The position numbers were made by a program, and so were the translations under genes. The notes under the pieces are model-generated. The model did not search any database, was not told the DNA's origin, and saw only the letters and a list, made by a program, of their open reading frames with translations. This document shows positions 35,440 to 42,478 of a stretch of DNA of 64,000 bases, piece by piece. This stretch comes from Haloechinothrix sp033042135 (lineage in GTDB: Bacteria; Actinomycetota; Actinomycetes; Mycobacteriales; Pseudonocardiaceae), in NCBI RefSeq assembly GCF_033042135.1, contig NZ_WBXM01000015.1, forward strand, positions 1 through 64,000, read 5' to 3'. Numbering within the stretch: position 1 is the first letter of the stretch; every line of letters begins with the position of its first letter.

Positions 35440-36423
35440 ATGCGTGAGACCGGCAATGACGATGAGGGCACGCGGGCGGGCACGGCCGTTGGTTCCCGCC
35501 CGCTACGCCGCCGTGCCCCGTTCCGGCTGCTCACCCGCACGCTGATACGGGCTTGGCGGGGCAGCATCTTCTCGCAAGCCGCCGAGGCCGCGTTCTGGCA
35601 GACCCTCTCATTGCCGCCGCTGCTGCTGGCGCTGCTCGGCAGCCTTGGCTACCTCGGCGATTGGTTCGGCCGAGCGGTGGTGGACGAGGTTCTCGAGGAG
35701 ATCATCGACTTCAGCAGGACGATCTTCACCGAGGACGTTGTCGCCGACTTCATCGCACCGACCGTGGCCGAGATCTTCACCGTCGGCCAGGCGCACCTGG
35801 TGTCGTTGGGCTTCGTCATCGCACTGTTCGCCGGTTCCTCGGCGATCTGGTCGTTCGTCGACACCATCACCGTGGCGCACGACCAGCACGGCATCCGCAA
35901 CGAGCTGTGGCAGCGGGTGTTCGCGCTGCTGATCTACATCGCCAGCCTCGCGCTGCTGATCGTGATCCTGCCCGTACTCGCGCTCGGGCCGGAGCTGCTC
36001 ACCCGGATCATCCCCGAGTCATGGCGGCCGCTGGTCGCCGACTGGATCGGTACGCTGTACTACCCGGCGCTGGCGCTGCTGCTGGTGCTGGCGCTGGCCA
36101 CGCTGTACAAGCTCGCGCTGCCTCGCAAGTTGCCATGGCACCGCGGGCTGCCCGGTGCCGCGCTGGCCATGCTGGTCTTTCTTGCCTCGAGCACCGTGCT
36201 CCGGAACTACCTGTCCGACATCACCGCGACCGGATACACCTACGGCGCCGTGGCGACCCCCATCGCCTTCCTGCTCTTCGCCTTCTTCATCGGACTCGCC
36301 ATCGCCGTGGGGGCGTACTTCAACAGCGCCATCGAGGAGCTGTGGCCCGCGGGGCCACCTCGCCGGTACCGGAAGCGCTGGCACCGGCTCGAACCCGATC
36401 GCGGCGCGCGTGAACCGGGGTGA
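35440..36423 (+). CDS. YihY/BrkB-family integral membrane protein
   Basis: The protein has 327 residues. After about 40 basic residues come six hydrophobic segments (roughly 50-70, 115-140, 150-180, 195-215, 225-245, 258-285). The family features RAWRGSIFSQAAEAAFWQTLSLPPLLLALLGSLGYL and GAVATPIAFLLFAFFIGLAIAVGAYFNSAIEEL are present. Despite older naming as ribonuclease BN, this family consists of membrane proteins of unknown function. ATG 35440 is the first plausible start but lacks a clear ribosome site. A hairpin overlaps its stop codon. Confidence 0.88.
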   Translation: MRETGNDDEGTRAGTAVGSRPLRRRAPFRLLTRTLIRAWRGSIFSQAAEAAFWQTLSLPPLLLALLGSLGYLGDWFGRAVVDEVLEEIIDFSRTIFTEDVVADFIAPTVAEIFTVGQAHLVSLGFVIALFAGSSAIWSFVDTITVAHDQHGIRNELWQRVFALLIYIASLALLIVILPVLALGPELLTRIIPESWRPLVADWIGTLYYPALALLLVLALATLYKLALPRKLPWHRGLPGAALAMLVFLASSTVLRNYLSDITATGYTYGAVATPIAFLLFAFFIGLAIAVGAYFNSAIEELWPAGPPRRYRKRWHRLEPDRGAREPG

Positions 36424-36445
36424 CACGCCATCGCATCACCCCGGT
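36414..36445 (+). terminator. Hairpin overlapping the stop codon of the BrkB-family gene
   Basis: ACCGGGGTGA (36414-36423, ending in the stop codon) pairs with TCACCCCGGT (36436-36445) around a 12-base loop. The stem is a perfect 10 bp between convergent genes, with no T-run. Confidence 0.6.
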
Positions 36446-36462
36446 CACCGCTCACGTGCGCG

Positions 36463-36711
36463 TTACTCGTCGCCGCCCGGCGGCAGGTTCTCGTAGATGC
36501 GCTTGCATTCCTGGCATACCGGGGAGCCCGGCTTGGCCTGCTTGGTCACCGGGAAGACCTCGCCGCACAACGCGACAACGTACGAGCCGGTGACCGCGCT
36601 TTCCACGATCTTGTTCTTGCGCACGTAGTGGAATACTTCCGGCGTCTCGTCATCGGGCGCGTCCGTGCCCTCGGGCCGGGTATCCTGCTCGGGAAGAACC
36701 TGGGTACTCAC
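36463..36711 (-). CDS. DUF3039-family small protein
   Basis: The protein has 82 residues. An acidic, disordered start is followed by VFHYVRKNKIVESAVTGSYVVALCGEVFPVTKQAKPGSPVCQECKRIYENL. The three cysteines (ALCG, CQEC) and the histidine could bind a metal. DUF3039 is widespread in actinobacteria and uncharacterised. It is followed 55 bp upstream on the same strand by the DUF3099 gene, so the two may be cotranscribed. Confidence 0.88.
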   Translation of the reverse strand: MSTQVLPEQDTRPEGTDAPDDETPEVFHYVRKNKIVESAVTGSYVVALCGEVFPVTKQAKPGSPVCQECKRIYENLPPGGDE

Positions 36712-36766
36712 ATCCCCTATGGTGCCTCATCCGGACAGGGCACGGTGGTCGAGGTCCGAGCGTCCG

Positions 36767-37093
36767 CTAGCCGTCGATCACCCGGTGCCCGCCCTCGTCA
36801 AGCGCCCGAGGCTCACGCCGGAAGGTGCTGGCGCTCTCGGCCTTGCGGGCGGGCCGATCGTTGGCGATCAGCACTGCGATCCAGGGCAACGGCACCGCGA
36901 TCACCACCAGCGTGACCGCGAGCCAGGGAATCTGGTAGAAGATCCCAGCCAGGATCAGGCACGGGAACCGCAGCCCCATCATCCAGACGTACTTGCGCTT
37001 GCGGGCGGCGAGCTCGTCGTCGTAGGAGGGTTCGGCCTCGGTGATCAACACGGGCCCTTCCGGCTCACCCGAGTCCTGTTTCGGCCAGCTCAC
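36767..37093 (-). CDS. DUF3099-family small membrane protein
   Basis: The protein has 108 residues. A short soluble start (VLITEAEPSYDDELAARKRKYVWMMGLRF) leads into two membrane helices (about 38-55 and 58-77) and a basic C-terminus (RREPRALDEGGHRVIDG). ITEA-x-x-S near the start is characteristic of DUF3099. Function unknown. It probably forms an operon with the DUF3039 gene downstream. Confidence 0.87.
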   Translation of the reverse strand: MSWPKQDSGEPEGPVLITEAEPSYDDELAARKRKYVWMMGLRFPCLILAGIFYQIPWLAVTLVVIAVPLPWIAVLIANDRPARKAESASTFRREPRALDEGGHRVIDG

Positions 37094-37239
37094 CGCCGAT
37101 CACCTCCAGTTCTCATGGTCCCACGCCGGGCAATGCCCGCTGCCGGGCCTCTGCCGGGCCGTTTTCGGGCCGTTTCCGGGGCACTGGACGGTTTCCCACC
37201 TGACCGGCCCATCAAGCAGGCACATGCGAGGATAGTCCC

Positions 37240-38799
37240 GTGCGAGATGATCTCCCCGAGCTGTCCGCCGAGGTGTGCGCGCGACTTCGCGAGGCGTTCC
37301 ACCAGGCGCGCTACGACGCCGACGGCGTGGTGGACCTGCTCGGCGATGCCGCCCACGCCGCGCTGGGCCGGGACGAACCGGAACCCGCATTCCAAGCGAC
37401 CGCGGGCAGCGGTCCCCTCGGCACGCTCATCCGGCTGTTCCTGCTCGATGCCGTGGAGAGCCGGGCAACAGCAGCCCACGCGCTCGCGCCACTGCCGGTC
37501 GACGACGCCCTCGCCGCCGGTGTACTGCGCACCTGCGCGGACGGCGTCCGCGCCGGGCTCGACATCCGCCCGCACGCCGATCAGCAGGGCTCCTGGTGGG
37601 TGGTCAGTGACCGCGACAGCCGTGCGGGCACCCCGGTGGGGCGGGAGTACGTCGTCGGGGTCGGCCAGGCGGCGTTGAGCCTGGTGCGGGCCACTGCCCG
37701 GGAACCTGCCGGCACATTCTGCGACGTCGGCACCGGCAACGGTATCCAGGCCCTGCATGCCAGCAGGCATGCGGCGACGATCACCGCGACCGACATCTCC
37801 GCACGCGCGCTCGCACTGGCCCGCGGCACGTTCCTGCTCAACGAGGTCGACGTGGAGCTGCTGCGCGGCTCGTGGTTCACCCCGCTGGCCCGCAGGACGT
37901 TCGATCAAGTGGTGTGCAACCCGCCCTTCGTGGCTGGCCCCCCACGGGTGGAATACACCTACCGCGACTCCGGACTCGCCGGTGACGAGGCCAGTGCCCT
38001 CGTGACCCGCCAGTTGCCCGCGTTCCTCACCGAAGGTGGCACCGGGCACCTGCTCGCGACCTGGTTACACGTGCAGGGCGAGGACTGGACCGAGCGGGTG
38101 GCAAGCTGGCTTCCGCCGGGCATCGACGCCTGGTTCGTCCAACGGGACGTGGCCGATCCCCCGCTCTACGTGAGTACGTGGTTACGCGACGCCGGGATCG
38201 ACCCGGCTTCGGCGGAAGGCAGAGCCGCCACTCGTGCCTGGCTGGACTGGTTCTCCACCGAGCGGGTAGACGGTATCGGGTTCGGGTTCGTCACGCTCCG
38301 GCGTATCGCCGAAGGCGGCGACACTACCGCCGAACCCACTGTGGTCTGCGAGGACCTGCGCCACGCCTACGACGATCCGCTTGGCGAGGAAGCCACCCGC
38401 TGGCTGGCCAGAGTAGCGTGGTTGCGCGACACCCCGAACCTGCTCGCCGTCACCTACACGGTCCCACCGTCGGTGGTACTCGAGCAGGTGTGCGAGCAGG
38501 GCAGCCAGGGGTGGGCACCCGCGATCCGCCGGTTGCACCGCACCGACGGGCCCGGCTGGCAGCACGAACTCGACGAGCTCGCCGCTGCGTTACTCGCGGG
38601 GTGCCAGGGCGCACTCCCCCTGTCGGACCTGCTCGAGCTGCTGGCGGCCGCGCACGGTGAGCCGACGGACAGTCTCGTCGCCGGGGCACTGCCGATCGTG
38701 CGGGAACTCATCCTGCACGGCATGCTGCTGCCGGTCGAACTCGCCGGAGCGAGCGGGCAGCACGACCCGTTCACGGCGGGCACGCAGCGGGGTGAGTAA
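37240..38799 (+). CDS. Class I SAM-dependent methyltransferase with N-terminal DUF7059-like domain
   Basis: The protein has 519 residues. An N-terminal helical domain (about 1-130) precedes the methyltransferase core (about 150-330). SAM motif I is FCDVGTGNGIQALHAS, motif II is ITATDISARALALAR, and the catalytic NPPF is in FDQVVCNPPFVAGP. NPP(F/Y) is used by enzymes that methylate amide or exocyclic amino nitrogens, such as PrmC/HemK and adenine methylases. The C-terminal 190 residues are family-specific. The target could be a protein glutamine or rRNA, and nothing decides between them. It is followed 27 bp later by dtd. Confidence 0.88.
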   Translation: MRDDLPELSAEVCARLREAFHQARYDADGVVDLLGDAAHAALGRDEPEPAFQATAGSGPLGTLIRLFLLDAVESRATAAHALAPLPVDDALAAGVLRTCADGVRAGLDIRPHADQQGSWWVVSDRDSRAGTPVGREYVVGVGQAALSLVRATAREPAGTFCDVGTGNGIQALHASRHAATITATDISARALALARGTFLLNEVDVELLRGSWFTPLARRTFDQVVCNPPFVAGPPRVEYTYRDSGLAGDEASALVTRQLPAFLTEGGTGHLLATWLHVQGEDWTERVASWLPPGIDAWFVQRDVADPPLYVSTWLRDAGIDPASAEGRAATRAWLDWFSTERVDGIGFGFVTLRRIAEGGDTTAEPTVVCEDLRHAYDDPLGEEATRWLARVAWLRDTPNLLAVTYTVPPSVVLEQVCEQGSQGWAPAIRRLHRTDGPGWQHELDELAAALLAGCQGALPLSDLLELLAAAHGEPTDSLVAGALPIVRELILHGMLLPVELAGASGQHDPFTAGTQRGE

Positions 38800-38826
38800 C
38801 CGGACCACGAAGCAAGGGGCACAACC

Positions 38827-39252
38827 ATGAGAGCCGTGGTGGCACGGGTCACGCGCGCCAGCGTGACGGTGGACGGCGAGACCGTCGGCGCGATCGACGA
38901 ACCAGGACTACTCGCCCTCGTCGGGGCGCACCGTGAGGACACTGCCGCCGAGGCGCGCACCATGGCGCGCAAGTTGCACGAGCTCCGCATCCTGCGGGAC
39001 GAACAGTCCTGCGCGACCGCGGGAGCGCCGATCCTGGTGGTCAGCCAGTTCACGCTGTACGGCGATACCAGGAAGGGCAGGCGCCCTTCCTGGACCGCGG
39101 CCGCGCCCCCCGAGACGGCCGAACCGCTCCTCGACAAGCTGGTCACCGAGCTGACCGAACGAGGTGCCCGGGTGGCAGGCGGCCGGTTCGGCGCCAAGAT
39201 GCAGGTACACAGCGTCAACGACGGCCCGTTCACCGTGCTGGTCGAGGTGTGA
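38827..39252 (+). CDS. dtd: D-aminoacyl-tRNA deacylase
   Basis: The protein has 141 residues. It removes D-amino acids (and glycine mischarged on tRNA-Ala) from tRNAs, acting as a chirality proofreader. MRAVVARVTRASVTVDGE, LVVSQFTLYGDTRKGRRPS (catalytic SQFTLYGD) and the cross-subunit Gly-cisPro motif NDGPFTV are all present. It lies 27 bp after the methyltransferase gene and may share its transcript. Confidence 0.96.
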   Translation: MRAVVARVTRASVTVDGETVGAIDEPGLLALVGAHREDTAAEARTMARKLHELRILRDEQSCATAGAPILVVSQFTLYGDTRKGRRPSWTAAAPPETAEPLLDKLVTELTERGARVAGGRFGAKMQVHSVNDGPFTVLVEV

Positions 39253-39354
39253 ACGGCTACTGCGCAGCCCGCACACGAGCCCCGTGCGTAGCCTCCGATC
39301 GCCACCTTTGCCGCCTGTTGTGGCACGAATAACCCGGCATCGAGTTCGCCTCGC

Positions 39355-39381
39355 GGGAACGATTCGGGCCGCCAAGGCGTT
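39355..39381 (+). promoter_or_regulatory. ECF (SigE/SigH-type) promoter ahead of sigB
   Basis: GGGAAC (39355-39360) and CGTT (39378-39381) are separated by exactly 17 bases, the consensus for actinobacterial SigE/SigH/SigR-class promoters. It lies about 113 bp before the sigB ATG. In M. tuberculosis sigB is known to be transcribed by ECF sigma factors from a promoter of this type, which supports the reading. Confidence 0.7.
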
Positions 39382-39493
39382 TTCCCGGTGTCTGGCCCTG
39401 AAACAGGTCGGGCGTGTGCGGCGGGTAACACCGGCGCACGCCACGTAGCTCCGGTACGTCGATCGTGCCGGACTGCCCAAGGGGAGGCTGAGG

Positions 39494-40555
39494 ATGTCCG
39501 TACAGGCACTCGACCGTGAAACCCGTGCCACGTCCGCCAGCGACGCCGCCGAAGCCGTCGAAGCCACAGAGGCCCTCGGCGCCGACGCACCGGATGTGCC
39601 GGTACAGACCGCACCGAGCCCCGAGGCCGATCTCGACAACCAAGGCCCGGCGGCCGATCTCGTCAGGGTATATCTCAACGGGATCGGTAAGACCGCACTG
39701 CTCAGCGCGGCCGAAGAGGTCGACCTGGCCAAACGGATCGAAGCAGGTGTGTTCGCCCAGCACGTGCTCGACACCGAGGAAGGGCTCTCGGCACAACGCC
39801 GGTCCGACCTCGCCGCCGTGGTTCGCGACGGTGAGCGCGCCAAGCAGCACCTGCTGCAGGCGAACCTGCGCCTGGTGGTCTCCCTGGCCAAGCGTTACAC
39901 CGGGCGGGGGATGCCGCTGCTGGATCTGATCCAGGAAGGCAATCTGGGGTTGATCCGCGCCGTCGAGAAGTTCGACTACGCCAAGGGCTTCAAGTTCTCC
40001 ACCTACGCCACCTGGTGGATCCGGCAGGCCATCACCAGGGGGATGGCCGATCAGGGCCGCACCATCCGGCTCCCGGTCCACCTCGTCGAGCAGGTCAACA
40101 AGCTGAGCAGGATCAAGCGCGACCTGCACCAGCGGCTCGGCCGGGAAGCCACACACGAGGAGTTGGCCGAGGAGTCCGGGATCCCCGAGGGGAAGGTGGC
40201 CCAGCTTCTCGAGCACGCTCGTGACCCGGTCAGCCTGGACATGCCCGTCGGCTCCGAGGAGGACGCGCCGCTCGGCGACTTCATCGAGGACGGTGAGGCC
40301 GCTGACGCCGAGGGCACGGTCATCTCGGGCATGCTGCACGACGACCTGCGACGGGTGCTTGGCACCCTGGACGAGCGCGAGCAGAACGTCATCCGGTTGC
40401 GCTACGGGATCGACGACGGCCAGCCGCGCACGCTCGACCAGATCGGTCGGGCGTTCGGGCTCTCGCGGGAGCGCGTCCGGCAGATCGAGCGCGAGGTCAT
40501 GGTGAAGCTGCGCCACGGCGATCGGGCGGACCGGCTGCGCGCCTACGCGAGCTGA
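39494..40555 (+). CDS. sigB: Primary-like group 2 RNA polymerase sigma factor SigB
   Basis: The protein has 353 residues, with a much shorter acidic N-terminus than SigA. It contains region 1.2 (DLVRVYLNGIGKTALLSAAEEVDLAKRIE), region 2 (LRLVVSLAKRYTGRGMPLLDLIQEGNLGLIRAVEKFDYAKGFKFSTYATWWIRQAITRGMADQ), region 3 and region 4 (SRERVRQIEREVMVKLRHGDRADRLRAYAS). Group 2 factors handle general stress and stationary phase. The ATG 39494 has GGGGAGG 6-7 bases upstream. An ECF-type promoter lies upstream. In mycobacteria sigB is adjacent to ideR; here seven kilobases intervene. Confidence 0.97.
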   Translation: MSVQALDRETRATSASDAAEAVEATEALGADAPDVPVQTAPSPEADLDNQGPAADLVRVYLNGIGKTALLSAAEEVDLAKRIEAGVFAQHVLDTEEGLSAQRRSDLAAVVRDGERAKQHLLQANLRLVVSLAKRYTGRGMPLLDLIQEGNLGLIRAVEKFDYAKGFKFSTYATWWIRQAITRGMADQGRTIRLPVHLVEQVNKLSRIKRDLHQRLGREATHEELAEESGIPEGKVAQLLEHARDPVSLDMPVGSEEDAPLGDFIEDGEAADAEGTVISGMLHDDLRRVLGTLDEREQNVIRLRYGIDDGQPRTLDQIGRAFGLSRERVRQIEREVMVKLRHGDRADRLRAYAS

Positions 40556-40596
40556 CGCTCGCACGGTAGGTGCGCACAGCGACCCGATCAGGCTGC

Positions 40597-41379
40597 TCAG
40601 CCGACGGAGATGCCGCGCTCGGCGAGCCACGGCACGGGGTCGATGGGCGTCTGACCACCCTGCCACACCTCGAAGTGCAGGTGGGGACCGGTGGATTGGC
40701 CACGATTACCCATCGTGGCGATCTGCTCGCCCGTGCTGACCCGCTGCCCCTCGCCGACGAGGATCCGATCCATGTGCCCGTACACCGTCACCGTGCCGTC
40801 GTCATGGCGCAGCTGTACCCACAGCCCGAACCCGCTGGCGGGTCCTGCCTCGACCACCGTGCCCTCGGTGACCGCGAGGATCGGTGTGCCGATGGAGTTG
40901 GCGATGTCGATCCCGTTGTGGGTCGACCCCCAGCGCGCGCCGAATCCCGAGGTGAACCGCCCCTCGGCTGGCTTGGCATACGCCGGCCGTTCCGGCTCCG
41001 GCTCGGGTTCGGGTTCCTCAGCGTCTGCGCGCGCCTGCTCGGCGGCCTCGGCCTCCTCAGCGGCACGCTCGCGCTCCTGCCTCGTCTCGTCGGCGGCCAG
41101 CAGCGCCTCGACCTCGTTTCGGGCGTCGACCGAGGTGGGTTGCTGGCGCAGCACGTTCGGGGTCGGCCTCGGCTCGATACTGGCCGCGACCAGTTCCACG
41201 GGTTCCGATGCCGTCGCGCTGCGCGCCGCCGACTGGCTCACCGCCACCAGCACGGCGATCGCCAACGTAGCGACCACCACCTGTTGCCATCGTTGCCTTC
41301 CCCCGGTGGCCGCCCGCCCGCGGGGCACGGCAGCGGCCACCGGGGGGCGTCTCGGGCCCTCCGGTTCGGTCCGGGTCAT
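40597..41379 (-). CDS. M23-family (LytM) cell-wall peptidase
   Basis: The protein has 260 residues from ATG 41377-41379, with GGAAGG 7 bases upstream. A basic start and one membrane helix (about 37-55) place the rest outside the cell. A charged Glu/Ala/Arg coiled-coil-like stretch (about 90-130) and an EPEPEPEP linker precede the LytM domain (about 145-260). The zinc ligands are in HNGIDIA (H-x3-D) and HLHFEVWQ (H-x-H), both complete, so it should cut peptidoglycan cross-links. CRP-like sites lie 150-200 bp upstream. It is convergent with sigB. Confidence 0.93.
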   Translation of the reverse strand: MTRTEPEGPRRPPVAAAVPRGRAATGGRQRWQQVVVATLAIAVLVAVSQSAARSATASEPVELVAASIEPRPTPNVLRQQPTSVDARNEVEALLAADETRQERERAAEEAEAAEQARADAEEPEPEPEPERPAYAKPAEGRFTSGFGARWGSTHNGIDIANSIGTPILAVTEGTVVEAGPASGFGLWVQLRHDDGTVTVYGHMDRILVGEGQRVSTGEQIATMGNRGQSTGPHLHFEVWQGGQTPIDPVPWLAERGISVG

Positions 41380-41904
41380 GTACACGCCTTCCGTCTCGGG
41401 GCAACTCGGTCCGACCCCGGGCGGGGCTCCCGGCGGCATCGGCTGGCAACCCAACCGTTCCCTGGTCGTGACCGAGTCGTAACACGCCGACCGGACGGTA
41501 ATCGGGGGTACTGCGGAGGGCAACGAATTGTCGTGATCGCGCTCACATCGATCGGACGAGCCACGTGACCCGAACCACACGGCACATGGCACTACCCACC
41601 CGCGCGTGTATCCCCCGGTCGAGGGTCCACGCGCCTACACTCAGGAACCGATTACCCCATTACTAAGCTCCCGGTATCCTTGCCACGAAGCGAAAAACCA
41701 TACGACAAGGCAGACAGAGTACGGTTCCGACGCAGCGACTACCGTACTCCAAGTGTCCACAGAAGACCGTTTTGTCGCGAGAAGTCGATCTCGACGGGGG
41801 AGATCAACTCAATCCGCGCGAAGTGACCAAGGTCATCGGGAATTTATCGGCCGTTCACGGCCCCGTCCGGGGTGTTTCCCGGCTGTTCGAACCCGGCTGC
41901 CGTG
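41380..41904 (-). other. Gene-free region upstream of the M23 peptidase gene
   Basis: This 525-bp region holds the M23 promoter and the end of the next transcript. It contains two CRP-like palindromes (41532-41547, 41564-41579) and a direct repeat GTGAC-N6-GTAAC (41468-41483) of the sort OmpR-family regulators bind. The part from about 41640 to 41830 is clearly less GC-rich. A TTG-started 65-codon ORF at 41772-41969 has weak codon bias and no ribosome site, and is not called. I looked for a c-di-AMP riboswitch and did not recognise one. Confidence 0.55.
41532..41579. promoter_or_regulatory. Two CRP/GlxR-like sites 32 bp apart upstream of the M23 gene
   Basis: CGTGA-N6-TCACA (41532-41547) differs from the TGTGA-N6-TCACA consensus at one base. 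CGTGA-N6-CCACA (41564-41579) differs at two. Their centres are 32 bp apart, three helical turns, so two dimers would lie on the same face. CRP/GlxR control of cell-wall hydrolases is known in mycobacteria and corynebacteria. Confidence 0.5.
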
Positions 41905-42399
41905 TCACCGTTCCTCGGCGCGCAACAGCACGGTCCGGTCCGCCAGTGGCTCGTCCAGCGCCACCGTGACCTCGGGATAACTCACCTGCTGCGTACACAT
42001 CACGTCACCCTCCGCCCTGGTATGGACCAGCAGCACGGTGACGTGCCGATCGGCCTGTCCGGCGAGCTCGGCCGAGGCCGTGACGCAGCCGCTCGACTCC
42101 CGTGCCGTGATCACCAGGGTCCTGCCGCCGTCCCTGATGACGACCTCGGTGGGATACCCCTCCGGCAGTGCCGACCCGTCGATCCGTTCCGGCGGTACGG
42201 TCGCTTCCTCCTCGCCGTTACCGGCCTGGCCGTCACCACCCTGCCTGTCACCGGAGTTCGCATCATCCGGTTCGCCCGTTTCTGGCGTGGTGGTCTCCTC
42301 CGGATCGGCGGTGGAGCCGTCCCCCCCCGCCGTCGCGCATCCCATGGCTACCGCAAGCAGGAGCGCGAGCAGCGCCGTCGCCATACGTACCGACCTCAT
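41905..42399 (-). CDS. Predicted lipoprotein, no recognised family
   Basis: From ATG 42397-42399 the product is 164 residues. MRSVRMATALLALLLAVAMG is a signal peptide with a lipobox-like AMGC, so Cys21 would be lipidated. A Gly/Glu/Thr/Asp-rich linker (about 22-70) is followed by a compact beta-rich domain with two cysteines (SGCVTAS, VMCTQQVSY) that may form a disulfide. An ATG five codons later is possible but would lose the basic n-region. No homologous family is recognised. It lies downstream of the acetyltransferase gene on the same strand. Confidence 0.75.
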   Translation of the reverse strand: MRSVRMATALLALLLAVAMGCATAGGDGSTADPEETTTPETGEPDDANSGDRQGGDGQAGNGEEEATVPPERIDGSALPEGYPTEVVIRDGGRTLVITARESSGCVTASAELAGQADRHVTVLLVHTRAEGDVMCTQQVSYPEVTVALDEPLADRTVLLRAEER

Positions 42400-42478
42400 A
42401 CCGGAGCACACGCGCGACACGCCGCCGAGGTTGTCCCGCAGCGCCCGCTGGGCGTGACCTACCGCGGCAGGCGACCGC

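Noticed and set aside
41380..41560. A c-di-AMP (ydaO-type) riboswitch upstream of the M23 peptidase gene, as found before some actinobacterial wall-hydrolase genes.
   Set aside because: I could not find the conserved ydaO core elements; only CRP-like and direct-repeat sites were visible. A covariance-model search would settle it.
41772..41969. A 65-codon TTG-started ORF (begins MSREVDLDGGDQLNPREV) before the lipoprotein gene end.
   Set aside because: Wobble-position GC is far below that of neighbouring genes, no ribosome site is seen, and it runs into the end of the lipoprotein gene on the other strand.
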